DNA of 56,845 nucleotides from CAZBEL01 sp964628055 (GTDB lineage Bacteria > Fidelibacterota > Marinisomatia > Marinisomatales > TCS56), in the NCBI GenBank assembly GCA_964628055.1, contig CAZVNL010000015.1, positions 1 to 56,845 of the forward strand. Direction: 5' to 3'. The position numbers and the translations under genes were made by a program. The notes below the pieces were generated by a model. It was not told the origin of the DNA and ran no database searches. It saw only the letters and a list, made by a program, of their open reading frames with translations. Shown here piece after piece: positions 25,249-34,125 of the stretch. Each line of letters starts with the position of its first letter. Within the stretch, counting starts at the first letter, position 1.

Positions 25249-25268
25249 TAAACCGACCGGTCAGTTTA
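25249..25268. promoter_or_regulatory. Palindromic TetR/FadR-type operator
   Basis: TAAACCGACCGGTCAGTTTA is a 20-bp palindrome with nine of ten pairs matching, centred on CCGG. It lies between the TetR gene (minus strand) and the GIY-YIG gene (plus strand). Size, symmetry and position fit a TetR-dimer operator, most simply autoregulation of the beta-oxidation operon. I found no second copy in this window by eye. Confidence 0.8.
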
Positions 25269-25395
25269 GTTTACGCCGACTGTTTTTACCAACCAAGAGA
25301 AAATTGACTGATGGTTAAAAAAATTTTCCCCCCACGGGAGTTTCCCTTGAGTTATTGCCAAAAATGATGTACACTTTTTCTTATTGCTGTTAGTG

Positions 25396-25770
25396 ATGAA
25401 TCAGGGTACCTATCAAATTATGTTGCGCATACAGCAACCTATTCAACTTCGTGTCGGAGGGTTGGGAGTCCACCGGTTTCCCGCGGGGCGTTATATTTAC
25501 GTCGGTCGTGCCAGTCGGGGGCTTACCCAACGTATGCAACGACATTTACGGAGAGAGAAGCCTCGTCATTGGCACATTGATTATCTCACGTCACATCCCC
25601 GGGTCACCGTCGGGGAAGTACAGGTTGTCAGTAGCGACCCAAATCAGGAATGTTCCCAGATAAAAAGATTGCTCGTTAACGAAAACTACCAGGTGCCGGT
25701 GATCGGTTTCGGGTCCAGTGATTGTCGTGCTGGTTGCCCGGCTCATTTGTTACGTAAAGGGACGTTATGA
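25396..25770 (+). CDS. GIY-YIG-like DUF123 protein
   Basis: The 124-residue protein belongs to the DUF123 branch of GIY-YIG domains. It has GRYIYVGRAS near residue 34 in place of the GIY/YIG pair, HWHIDYLT near 60, and the family-typical FGSSDCRAGCPAHL ending. Members are small predicted nucleases, sometimes fused to endonuclease III, without a settled function. The frame is open to TTG 25384; I prefer ATG 25396, though neither has a good ribosome-binding site. Its stop overlaps the next gene start (ATGA), coupling it to the AmmeMemoRadiSam genes. Confidence 0.82.
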   Translation: MNQGTYQIMLRIQQPIQLRVGGLGVHRFPAGRYIYVGRASRGLTQRMQRHLRREKPRHWHIDYLTSHPRVTVGEVQVVSSDPNQECSQIKRLLVNENYQVPVIGFGSSDCRAGCPAHLLRKGTL

Positions 25771-26849
25771 TTTTTACCCCCACCGAGCGACCTGATCTTC
25801 ATTTGGCTTCCTGGTGGGAGCCGGAAGAACGTGATTGGGTCCGTTGTGTTCTTTGTCCCCGCTACTGTTCCTTGCCCGAGGGCTCGCGGGGTTTTTGTTA
25901 TTTGCGACAGAATGTAAAAGGCCGGTTGATTACACACGCTCACGGCATGGCGATTGGATTGTGTGTCGATCCCATTGAAAAGAAGCCGTTGTACCATTTT
26001 TACCCCGGTTCGTCAATTCTCAGCTTTGGGACCCTGGGCTGTAACTTAGGTTGTAAGTTTTGTCAAAACTGGCACATGAGTAAGGTCGCTGAACAACCTC
26101 ATGAACGGCCCACATACACACCAGGGAACCTAGTTCAATTGGCGTTAGATAAGGGTTGTACGGGGATCGCCTACACGTACAACGAGCCTATTATTTTCGG
26201 CGAGTGGGTGCGGGAGGTGGCCCGGGAAGCGCGAGCCGCGGGCCTAAAAAATGTGCTGGTAACTAACGGCTATATCACGCCCCAGGCAAGGGAGGCGGTG
26301 TTCGAAAACATTGACGCGGCCAATGTGGACTTGAAGGCTATAACCAGTGTTTTTTATCGGCAACTTACCCTCTCGCACCTAGAACCGGTGTTAGACACCC
26401 TCCGCTGGTTAGCCCAACAAAAGGATGTTTGGTTGGAGATCACCAACCTTTTGATCCCTGGTGAAAATGACACGGAACAGGAAATCCAGGAGCTCACCCA
26501 ATTTATCCGGCGGGAGTTGAGCCCCAGGATACCGCTACACTTCTCGGCCTTTCATCCGGACTTCAAATTACAGCATCACCCTGCAACGTCCCTCAACACG
26601 CTGGTGAAAGCTTACCATATCGCCCGGGATAGTGGTTTGGAATTTGTGTATTTGGGAAATGTTTTCACCGAGGTAGGACAGAATACTATCTGTCCCCACT
26701 GTGAACAAGTGCTTATTCATCGGTTGGGGTGGCAGGTGGAAATGAATTCCCGGTTTGCCGGAGTCTGTCCTTCGTGTAAGAATGAGCTTCCGGGTCAGTT
26801 TGGACACGAACGGCACCCCTCTCATAAGTTAATGCGTGGTTTATCGTGA
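25767..26849 (+). CDS. amrS: AmmeMemoRadiSam system radical SAM enzyme
   Basis: The 360-residue radical SAM protein starts with a cysteine pair region (RCVLCPRYC near residue 29) and carries the [4Fe-4S] cluster motif CNLGCKFCQNW near residues 91-101, of the CxxxCxxC type. It ends with a zinc-ribbon-like CPHC...CPSCKNE tail. This matches the enzyme regularly encoded with Memo- and AMMECR1-family proteins; its reaction is still unknown. The Memo-like gene follows with a GTGA overlap. No AMMECR1 (AmrA) gene is present in the window. Confidence 0.92.
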   Translation: MIFTPTERPDLHLASWWEPEERDWVRCVLCPRYCSLPEGSRGFCYLRQNVKGRLITHAHGMAIGLCVDPIEKKPLYHFYPGSSILSFGTLGCNLGCKFCQNWHMSKVAEQPHERPTYTPGNLVQLALDKGCTGIAYTYNEPIIFGEWVREVAREARAAGLKNVLVTNGYITPQAREAVFENIDAANVDLKAITSVFYRQLTLSHLEPVLDTLRWLAQQKDVWLEITNLLIPGENDTEQEIQELTQFIRRELSPRIPLHFSAFHPDFKLQHHPATSLNTLVKAYHIARDSGLEFVYLGNVFTEVGQNTICPHCEQVLIHRLGWQVEMNSRFAGVCPSCKNELPGQFGHERHPSHKLMRGLS

Positions 26850-27697
26850 CACCCATACGTTATCCCATAGCAGAGGAGTTCTACCGGGGGAACATCCGGT
26901 CCCAGATGGAAAATTTTCTGGACCGGTTTCAGCTCCCCAAGGGACTGCCTAAAAATTTACTGGGAGCCGTGGTACCCCATGCCGGTTGGGCCTATTCCGG
27001 TCAGGTAGCTGCCCGAACGTTATATTGCTTAACAAAAGACGCTCAACCGGCGACGGTTATTCTGTTAGGAACTGACCACCTTGGTGTTAATCATCCCACC
27101 GTTTTTCCCGAGGGCGAATGGGTAACACCGCTTGGTTCCTTAATTGTTGATCACACCCTGGTCAAGACGATCCTCGAAAAAGTGGAAACGAAAGTAGTCG
27201 CTGACGCCCAGGCCCATCGTCAGGAGCATGCCATAGAGGTCGTTTTACCCATGGTGAGTTATTTTTGGTCTGACTGCCAGATCGTTCCCATCACCGTGCC
27301 CCCCACGGAAGAGAGTGTCCTTTTGGGAAAACAGTTGGGATTGTTGTTAGAAGCATTACCGAAAGATACCGTTGTAGTCGCTTCCACCGATTTGACCCAT
27401 TATGGGGCACCTTACGGATTGACGGTGGCCGGGATTGGTAAGGAAGGCTATGAATGGTTGGTACGTAATGATGGGAAAATGCTGGAGGCTCTTTGTGCGG
27501 CGCATGGGGACCGGATTTTGCAAGAAGCCCTACAGAGCCAGAACGCCTGTGGGGCGGGCACCGTGGCTGCCCTGGCGGCCTTAATGACCACTCGCGGGCA
27601 TGGCCAAGGGTACTTAATCGAATATACAACCAGCCACGCCTCGCAACCGGTAGCGAATTTCACTTACGGAGTGGGCTATGCAGGCGTGGTCTACTGA
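26846..27697 (+). CDS. amrB: AmmeMemoRadiSam system protein B (Memo-like)
   Basis: The 283-residue Memo-family protein is related to class III extradiol dioxygenases. Conserved pieces are VVPHAGWAYSGQVAA near residue 44, LGTDHLGV near 74, ASTDLTHYG near 181 and ACGAGTVAALAAL near 233. These contribute the His/His/Cys set that binds metal in Memo proteins. It starts with GTG overlapping the radical SAM stop. Function in bacteria is unsettled; redox-linked roles are suspected from the family. In many genomes this protein is fused to AMMECR1, but here the AMMECR1 part is missing. Confidence 0.92.
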   Translation: MTPIRYPIAEEFYRGNIRSQMENFLDRFQLPKGLPKNLLGAVVPHAGWAYSGQVAARTLYCLTKDAQPATVILLGTDHLGVNHPTVFPEGEWVTPLGSLIVDHTLVKTILEKVETKVVADAQAHRQEHAIEVVLPMVSYFWSDCQIVPITVPPTEESVLLGKQLGLLLEALPKDTVVVASTDLTHYGAPYGLTVAGIGKEGYEWLVRNDGKMLEALCAAHGDRILQEALQSQNACGAGTVAALAALMTTRGHGQGYLIEYTTSHASQPVANFTYGVGYAGVVY

Positions 27698-27785
27698 AGC
27701 CCAATCGATAAGGATCACCCCTTCATACTGTAGAACCTGGCATACAGGAAGTCTCCGGGAAAGGATTTCCAAGGGACGTGCCTTA

Positions 27786-28616
27786 ATGAAGGCGTGTGAA
27801 CTATGTCCTCGGAAGTGCGGGAATGATCGTTACGCGGAAGTAGGTACAATTTGTCGGTTGGGTGTTCGGGCACGGGTAAGTAGTTTTGGCCCCCATTTTG
27901 GGGAAGAAGCCTGTTTATCCGGCTGGAAAGGATCAGGGACTATTTTTTTCTCCGGATGTAACCTGCGGTGTGTTTTTTGTCAAAATGGGGAGATCAGCCA
28001 CCAGGAAACCGGAAAGGAGGTCACGGCTGAGGAATTGGCCGGAATCATGCTCGCTCTCCAACGGAGAGGGTGTCATAACATAAACTTGGTCACCCCTTCT
28101 CACGTGGTCGTGCCTATCCTGGAAGCTTTAGCGGTGGCTATCCCTGAAGGGTTGAGCTTACCCCTGGTTTACAACACCAGTGCCTATGATAGTCAGGAGG
28201 TCCTGGAGTTGCTCGACGGGATTGTGGATATTTACATGCCCGATTTTAAGTTTTGGACAGCGGCGTCTGCTCGGCGGTATTTAAAAGCTCCCGACTATCC
28301 GGTGATCGCTCGCCGTAATTTGCAGCTCATGCACGAACAGGTTGGACGGCTAAAGACGGACACCAACGGGCTGGCCTACCAGGGCGTCCTGCTTCGTCAT
28401 CTGGTTATGCCGGGATATTTAAGGGAAACGGAAGCTATTTTGCATTTCCTTTCTCAACAAGTCGATCATGGAATGGCGGTAAATGTCATGTTGCAATATC
28501 ATCCTGCCCACCGGGTGGGTGCGAGGACCTATCCGGAGATTCATCGGCTCCTCAACAGGGAAGAACGACGCCAGGTGCTACACATCGCTCATCGCTCACG
28601 GGTGACAATCCTGTAA
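27786..28616 (+). CDS. Radical SAM protein (PflA-like)
   Basis: The 276-residue protein has an N-terminal cysteine-rich segment (CELCPRKCGNDRY, then TICRLG) and the cluster motif CNLRCVFCQNG near residues 60-70. This is the layout of the pyruvate-formate-lyase-activase-like proteins often found near AmmeMemoRadiSam genes. The open frame reaches back to 27678, inside the Memo gene, but that upstream stretch lacks family character; ATG 27786 begins the conserved MKACELCPRKC. With AmrS this makes two related radical SAM enzymes in one operon. Target unknown. Confidence 0.85.
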   Translation: MKACELCPRKCGNDRYAEVGTICRLGVRARVSSFGPHFGEEACLSGWKGSGTIFFSGCNLRCVFCQNGEISHQETGKEVTAEELAGIMLALQRRGCHNINLVTPSHVVVPILEALAVAIPEGLSLPLVYNTSAYDSQEVLELLDGIVDIYMPDFKFWTAASARRYLKAPDYPVIARRNLQLMHEQVGRLKTDTNGLAYQGVLLRHLVMPGYLRETEAILHFLSQQVDHGMAVNVMLQYHPAHRVGARTYPEIHRLLNREERRQVLHIAHRSRVTIL

Positions 28617-28619
28617 GTC

Positions 28620-29414
28620 GTGATTACGGTTCGGCTACGTTTTTATGAGGAATTGAACGATTTACTGCCCCCGAAAATCCGGAAACGTCCTTTTGAGCGG
28701 AATTTTCTACTGCCCACAACCATAAAAGATGTCATTCAATCGTGTGGGGTTCCCCACACAGAGGTGGATTTAATCCTGGTAAATGGTCGGTCGGTGACGT
28801 TTGATTATCAAATCCAGGATCAGGATCGCGTGAGTATTTATCCAGTGTTTGAATCTTTGGATATTTCATCAATCGTACGTCTTCAAGAACGTCCTTTACG
28901 CCGGTTACGTTTCCGGGTGGACGTTCCCCTAAAAACCCTGGCTCGACGCATGCGTTTAATGGGCTTGGATGTCCTTTACGAGGAAAATTTGCAGAGTATG
29001 GCCTTAGTGCAGCGAGTTGTAGCCGAGGGGCGGGTATTATTGACTCGCCAGCGCCAATTACTTATGCCCAACATGCTCCAGCGGGGGTATTGGGTCCATG
29101 CCCTGGAACCCCTGGACCAGACGGTGGAGGTTATCAAGAGATTTGACTTAGCCCAGTCGCTAAAACCGTTTGCGCGTTGTATTCCGTGTAATGGGCCTTT
29201 ACACCCAGTCCCCAAGGCATCTGTGCAGGACTGCTTGGCGCCTTTAACTAAACAGTATTACGCCGAATTTTTTCAATGTTCAGCTTGTGGGAGGGTGTAC
29301 TGGAAGGGCTCCCACTATATGGCCTTACGGGAGTTCATTAATCAAGTTACGGAGCGGTTAGCCCAGGAAGATGTGCTGCATGAATCCATTCCTCGAGGTA
29401 AGGAGGATGTATAG
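28620..29414 (+). CDS. Ubiquitin-like/Mut7-C (DUF82) RNase-like protein
   Basis: The 264-residue two-domain protein has a beta-grasp, ThiS/MoaD-like Mut7-C ubiquitin domain (about residues 1-85) followed by a Mut7-C PIN-like domain (about 97-245). The latter includes RFRVDVPLKTLARRMRLMG, a LLTRQRQLL segment and the terminal zinc ribbon RCIPCN...CSACGRVYWKGSH. The expected acidic residue in the LLTRD segment is replaced by Gln, and the usual acidic loop after GLDVLY is changed to EEN. Nuclease activity is therefore doubtful. It starts at GTG 28620, three bases after the radical SAM stop. Confidence 0.85.
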   Translation: MITVRLRFYEELNDLLPPKIRKRPFERNFLLPTTIKDVIQSCGVPHTEVDLILVNGRSVTFDYQIQDQDRVSIYPVFESLDISSIVRLQERPLRRLRFRVDVPLKTLARRMRLMGLDVLYEENLQSMALVQRVVAEGRVLLTRQRQLLMPNMLQRGYWVHALEPLDQTVEVIKRFDLAQSLKPFARCIPCNGPLHPVPKASVQDCLAPLTKQYYAEFFQCSACGRVYWKGSHYMALREFINQVTERLAQEDVLHESIPRGKEDV

Positions 29415-29535
29415 GAACAAACGCAGTGGGCTATTGGGTAGTGTCGGCTTAGAATTGAAGAGATCAGGCATTTTACCTGTTTCGATTGACGTTCAGGCAG
29501 CGTAAGTTTTCATAAAGTAAGGATACCCAGAGCAG

Positions 29536-31227
29536 ATGAGTAAAAACCGTAAAAACATTTTATCTCAAGAAGAGATAAGGCAGTTACTAAACACAATCCC
29601 GGCGGGGTTACGTGATTATATCACCGACCTGGAAGATCAGGTGCGGAATATGGCCGATATTGGATTGGCGCTCTCCAAGGAAAAAAACATGGATAAGTTG
29701 CTGGAAATGATCCTGTTGGAAGCCAAACGCATTGCCTACGCTGACGGTGGTACTTTGTACATGATGACCGAAGATCATCGGTTGAAATTCGAGATTATGA
29801 TGACCGATTCGTTAAATTTTCACATGGGTGGCACCTCAGGGAAGGAGATCCCTTTTTATCCGATCCATCTATATAAGGAGGATGGTTCCCCCAATAAAAA
29901 TATGATCGCTGCTTTCGTCGGTTTGACCGGCGAAACGGTGAATATTCCCGACGCCTATGTGGCGGAAGGATTCGATTTTTCTGGTACCAAAGCTTTTGAT
30001 AAAAAAACTGGTTATCGCTCGAAATCCTTCCTCACTGTGCCCTTAAAGAACCATGAAGACGAAATTATCGGGGTGCTACAGTTGCTGAATGCCCGGGATC
30101 GCAAAACCGGCGAAGTGGTTGCTTTTAGCAGCGAAATCCAGGGGATGGTGGAAGGGTTAGCCAGCCAGGCGGCGGTGGCCATTACCAATAAAAATCTCAT
30201 TCGTGATCTGGAGATATTATTTGAGTCTTTCATCAAACTCATCGCCTCGGCAATTGACGCCAAATCTCCTTATACTGGCGGTCATTGCTCCCGGGTACCA
30301 GAAATTACCATGATGTTGGCTGAGGCCGTGAACAACTGTACCGAGGGTCCTTTTGCCGACATCCATTTCACGGAAAAGGAAATGTACGAGTTGAAAATAG
30401 CCGCTTGGTTGCACGACTGTGGCAAGGTAGCCACCCCGGAATACGTTGTGGATAAAGCGACCAAGTTAGAAACCATCTACGACCGTATCCATACCGTAGA
30501 AACCCGCTTTGAAGTCCTAAAAAGGGATCTGGAAATTAAGCGCTTGAAAAGGGAATTACGTATTCAGGGTGACAGTACCCTTTCCCCCGAAGAGAAGCAC
30601 CAGGCTCTCCAAGCGCTACGTAAGAAGACCAGGGTTTTGCTTAAACGGTTAGACGACGACTTGGATTTTATCAAAGAGGCCAACATCGGCGGGGAATTCA
30701 TGTCCCCCGAGAAAAAAGAACGGGTAGCTAAAATTGCCAAATACCAATGGAAGGAAAATGGCGTGAAGAGAGATTTACTCTCGGAGAGTGAGGTCTATAA
30801 CTTATATGTTAGCCGGGGGACCTTAACGAACGAAGAACGAAAAGTGATCAATGATCACATTGTCATCACCATTGAGATGTTGGAACAACTGCCCTATCCC
30901 AAGCACTTACAGAATATCCCGGAATTCGCTGGTGGGCACCACGAGAAGTTGGATGGCACCGGTTATCCCAAAGGGCTTACCAAGGGTGAAATGTCCATTC
31001 AGGCGCGCATGATGGCAATTGCCGATGTCTTCGAAGCCTTGACAGCTAAGGACCGTCCCTATAAAAAGGGTAAAACCTTGAGCCAGGCCATGCGTATTCT
31101 CGGTTTCATGAAGAATGACGCTCATATTGATGCCGAATTGTTTGATGTGTTTGTGAAAAATAAAATATACCTTGACTATGCTGAGAAATATCTGGATCGC
31201 CAACAGATTGATGAAGTGAATCTATAA
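29536..31227 (+). CDS. GAF and HD-GYP domain signalling protein
   Basis: The 563-residue cytoplasmic protein has a short N-terminal coiled segment, a GAF sensor domain (about residues 45-225) and an HD-GYP domain. The HD pair is LHDCGK near residue 292, with an upstream HCSRV helix, and the diagnostic HHEKLDGTGYP lies near 467. HD-GYP enzymes hydrolyse cyclic dinucleotides, chiefly cyclic di-GMP. Between the HD pair and GTLTNEERKVINDH (about 428) sits a charged helical insertion of about 120 residues not found in the minimal domain. The gene stands alone after a 121-base gap in which I see no clear promoter. Confidence 0.92.
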   Translation: MSKNRKNILSQEEIRQLLNTIPAGLRDYITDLEDQVRNMADIGLALSKEKNMDKLLEMILLEAKRIAYADGGTLYMMTEDHRLKFEIMMTDSLNFHMGGTSGKEIPFYPIHLYKEDGSPNKNMIAAFVGLTGETVNIPDAYVAEGFDFSGTKAFDKKTGYRSKSFLTVPLKNHEDEIIGVLQLLNARDRKTGEVVAFSSEIQGMVEGLASQAAVAITNKNLIRDLEILFESFIKLIASAIDAKSPYTGGHCSRVPEITMMLAEAVNNCTEGPFADIHFTEKEMYELKIAAWLHDCGKVATPEYVVDKATKLETIYDRIHTVETRFEVLKRDLEIKRLKRELRIQGDSTLSPEEKHQALQALRKKTRVLLKRLDDDLDFIKEANIGGEFMSPEKKERVAKIAKYQWKENGVKRDLLSESEVYNLYVSRGTLTNEERKVINDHIVITIEMLEQLPYPKHLQNIPEFAGGHHEKLDGTGYPKGLTKGEMSIQARMMAIADVFEALTAKDRPYKKGKTLSQAMRILGFMKNDAHIDAELFDVFVKNKIYLDYAEKYLDRQQIDEVNL

Positions 31228-31252
31228 CCCCCTTTCGCTGCATTCTTAACTC

Positions 31253-33058
31253 GTGTTGACGATTGATATCTTGGTGGTGGTGGGAGTTCTGCTCCTGGCC
31301 ATCATCTTGTTTGCTACTGAGGCTTTCAGCCTGGATGTGACCGCTTTACTCATCTTGGGTATTCTATTCGTAGCCGGTTACTTGACCCCCGCGGAAGCGA
31401 TTTCAGGCTTTTCCAATCCCGCCGTAGTAACGATTGCCATCCTGTTTGTATTGAGTCATGCCCTGCAAAAAACGGGTGTCCTGGAATATATTATTGTGCG
31501 GGTTTACCGCCTGGCGGAGCGCTCGCGCCTGTTAGGCCTCAGTGCCTATTTGCTTGCCATTGCGTTGGCCTCGGCCGTGGTGAATAACACCGCCGTGGTG
31601 GCCATTTTCATACCGGTTACTATTCGCCTGGCCCACCGCTACAAGATCAGCCCCTCCAAAGTGTTGATTCCCTTGAGCTATGCAGCTATTTTGGGGGGAA
31701 CCCTAACATTGATAGGAACTTCCACGAACCTGTTAGTGAGTTCTATTTATATGGAGAGCGGCCCGGAAAGACCCTTGGGAATGTTTGAATTCGCCCGCTA
31801 CGGGATCATTCAACTAACTGTAGGTCTGTTGTACATTCTTTTTATCGCCTACCGATGGCTCCCTTCCCGAACAGTCACGTCCAGTCTCACCAAGAGTTAC
31901 CATTTGGGTGGCTATTTGACCGAGATAAAAATCACTCCCGAATCCCCCCTGGTGGGGAAGACCTGTCTCGAACGTGGTCTAAACCGGAATTACGATGTGA
32001 TGGTCCTGGATATTCTCCGGGACAAGAAGCTCATTACTAAAAATATCCGGAATACCGAACTCCGGGTAGGGGATATTCTGTTTGTGAAAGGTTCCCTGGA
32101 TAATTTCCTCCGTTTGAAAGAAATAGAAAAGGTCTCCTTACTTACCGACGAGAAGTTGACCCAACGCGAATTGGTTCAGAAGAATAACGTGTTGGTGGAA
32201 TGTTTGTTGACTGATAAGTCTGAGTTGGTGGGAAAGAGCCTCATGGAGGCCAATTTCCGCCGCCGGTACGGTTGTTTCATCCTGGCCATCCGCCGGGAAG
32301 GGGCCATTTTACGAAGGAAGATCGCCCACGTAATTTTAAACGCCTACGATACGCTCCTAGTTTACGGTCCCCGGGAAAAGATCAGTGAATTATCCGCCAC
32401 AGGTGATTTTTTAGTATTGGAAGAATTGGAAGCTCAACTGAAAAAGAAACGGTTCTGGTGGCTGAGTCCTGCTGTGATTTTAGCGGCGATCCTGTTAGCC
32501 GCCGCGGGTATTTTCCCGATATTGGAAGGGGTTTTATTGGGGTTGATTGTGCTCCTGGTCTTTCGGGTCATTACACCTAACGAGTCCTACCAGAGTATTC
32601 GCTGGCAGGTGATCATTCTCATTGCGGCACTAATTCCCCTTGGGATTGCCATTCAGAATAGCGGAACAGCCGCATGGATCGGTCACCTTTTAAGCCAAGC
32701 CACCAGTACTTTGAGTTTCCCTTTGCAACCGTATTTACTCCTAGCTATGGTTTACCTATCGACCATGGTCTTTACGGAGGTCACTTCCAATGCTGCTGCA
32801 GCAATCATCATGACCCCCATCACGCTGGCCATTACCTCTCAGATGAACCTGGACCCCCGCCCCTTCATCTTCGGGGTTTGTTTTGCCGCTTCAGCGTCTT
32901 TCATTACTCCCGTGGGTTATCAAACCAACCTCATGATTTATGGTCCTGGCGGGTATAAATACACCGATTACGTCCGCGTTGGTTTACCCTTAGGGGTCAT
33001 GCTCTGGCTGTTAGCCACTTTATTGCTGCCGATTCTTTGGCCGTTTGCCCCTTCGTAG
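31253..33058 (+). CDS. SLC13/DASS-type permease with two TrkA-C domains
   Basis: The 601-residue permease has about eleven membrane segments split by a cytoplasmic insert. The insert (about residues 215-400) contains two TrkA-C/RCK_C domains (EIKITPESPLVGKTC and ECLLTDKSELVGKSL). The transport half-signatures are VVNNTAVVAIFIPV and, near the end, TEVTSNAAAAIIMTPI. Relatives carry dicarboxylates, sulfate or other anions; the TrkA-C inserts suggest control by a small ligand. It starts at GTG 31253, 25 bases after the HD-GYP gene. Substrate not visible. Confidence 0.9.
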   Translation: MLTIDILVVVGVLLLAIILFATEAFSLDVTALLILGILFVAGYLTPAEAISGFSNPAVVTIAILFVLSHALQKTGVLEYIIVRVYRLAERSRLLGLSAYLLAIALASAVVNNTAVVAIFIPVTIRLAHRYKISPSKVLIPLSYAAILGGTLTLIGTSTNLLVSSIYMESGPERPLGMFEFARYGIIQLTVGLLYILFIAYRWLPSRTVTSSLTKSYHLGGYLTEIKITPESPLVGKTCLERGLNRNYDVMVLDILRDKKLITKNIRNTELRVGDILFVKGSLDNFLRLKEIEKVSLLTDEKLTQRELVQKNNVLVECLLTDKSELVGKSLMEANFRRRYGCFILAIRREGAILRRKIAHVILNAYDTLLVYGPREKISELSATGDFLVLEELEAQLKKKRFWWLSPAVILAAILLAAAGIFPILEGVLLGLIVLLVFRVITPNESYQSIRWQVIILIAALIPLGIAIQNSGTAAWIGHLLSQATSTLSFPLQPYLLLAMVYLSTMVFTEVTSNAAAAIIMTPITLAITSQMNLDPRPFIFGVCFAASASFITPVGYQTNLMIYGPGGYKYTDYVRVGLPLGVMLWLLATLLLPILWPFAPS

Positions 33059-33135
33059 GAGCTGGTATTTCTGACAATCCAGGTGTAACCCCTTGCTGTA
33101 TTTTTCATCTAATAAAGAAAATGAAAGGAAGTATC

Positions 33136-33501
33136 ATGTCTGATAATAACGATAATAACACGGTACAAAAACCATTAACTTTGACCGACGTCAACTGGGC
33201 GGAGGAAATTGAACAGTATCAAGGACTTTCCCTGGTGGACGTGTGGGCGCCCTGGTGTGGTCCCTGTCGGATCATTGGACCGGTGGTGGAAGAAATTGCT
33301 CAGGAGTTTGCCGGTCGCTTAAAAGTGGGGAAACTAAACGCTGACGAAAACGCCAAAGCCATGCAGTTGGGTGTTTCCGGGATTCCCACTTTATTGATTT
33401 TCCGGAACGGGCAGGAAATAGATCGCATCGTCGGTGCCGTTCCTAAACCTTATTTAGTGGAGAAAATCAATTACCATCTGGGGCAGACTGTTACTGCTTA
33501 A
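33136..33501 (+). CDS. trxA: Thioredoxin
   Basis: The 121-residue thioredoxin has the canonical WCGPC active site (VDVWAPWCGPCR near residue 33) and the cis-Pro loop GIPTLLIF near 79. The frame is open upstream into the SLC13 gene, but ATG 33136 has AAGGAAG just upstream and gives a normal-sized protein with a short Asn/Asp-rich tail before the fold. It reduces protein disulfides in the cytoplasm. It heads a run that includes an ECF sigma factor, its anti-sigma and a rhodanese, consistent with thiol or sulfur stress. Confidence 0.95.
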   Translation: MSDNNDNNTVQKPLTLTDVNWAEEIEQYQGLSLVDVWAPWCGPCRIIGPVVEEIAQEFAGRLKVGKLNADENAKAMQLGVSGIPTLLIFRNGQEIDRIVGAVPKPYLVEKINYHLGQTVTA

Positions 33502-33531
33502 GAAGGATGTACCACCTTCCCGGGTATCGTT

Positions 33532-34125
33532 GTGACACGTCCAAAGGATGAACAAACATTCATTCGCGCGGCCCAGAGGGGCGATCGTCAGGCCATGGCG
33601 CATTTGGTGGAAACACATTCAGAACGGATTTACAACCTGGCGTTGCGACTCACGCGTAACCGGGAAGACGCCGAGGACGTTCTCCAGGAAACATTCCTGG
33701 TCATGATGAATAAATTAAACACCTTTTCCGGGCAATCTTCGTTGTACACCTGGCTGTACCGCATCGCCACAAACATTGCGCTGGGCAAACTACGTACGAA
33801 AAAACCGGTAGATGACTCCGTATCCATTCACGATCCTCGTTTCGAAACTAGGCGAAAGGTGGACTGGCAGTCCTGGTCACCCAATTTAGAACAGGAACTC
33901 AATGAAACCGAATTTCAGGAATGTCTCCAGCAGGCCATCGCCCAGTTACCAGACCACTATCGCGCTGTGTTTGTCCTCCGGGATTTGGAGGGGTTTTCCA
34001 TCAAGGAAGCCGCCCGCATCTTGCAGTTGAAGGAGAGCAATGTAAAGGTACGGTTAATGCGGGCACGCCTGTTTTTACGGGACCAATTGGTTCATCACCT
34101 GAAATGTTTGGAGGGGCGGTCATGA
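33532..34125 (+). CDS. ECF-family RNA polymerase sigma factor
   Basis: The 197-residue sigma factor has region 2 (ERIYNLALRLTRNREDAEDV at about residues 29-48, then the WLYRIATN helix) and region 4 (LPDHYRAVFVLRDLEGFSI near 139, then the DNA-contacting helix ESNVKVRLMRARL). It starts at GTG 33532. The anti-sigma gene overlaps its stop (ATGA), the usual arrangement for ECF/anti-sigma pairs. It probably directs transcription of its own operon and other envelope or redox-stress genes. Confidence 0.93.
   Translation: MTRPKDEQTFIRAAQRGDRQAMAHLVETHSERIYNLALRLTRNREDAEDVLQETFLVMMNKLNTFSGQSSLYTWLYRIATNIALGKLRTKKPVDDSVSIHDPRFETRRKVDWQSWSPNLEQELNETEFQECLQQAIAQLPDHYRAVFVLRDLEGFSIKEAARILQLKESNVKVRLMRARLFLRDQLVHHLKCLEGRS

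Noticed and set aside
27678..27785. N-terminal extension of the second radical SAM protein
   Set aside because: The stretch overlaps the Memo gene and lacks family similarity; the conserved Cys-rich start is at 27786.
33037..33135. N-terminal extension of thioredoxin, possibly a signal peptide
   Set aside because: It overlaps the SLC13 gene end, is not a convincing signal peptide, and ATG 33136 has the ribosome-binding site.
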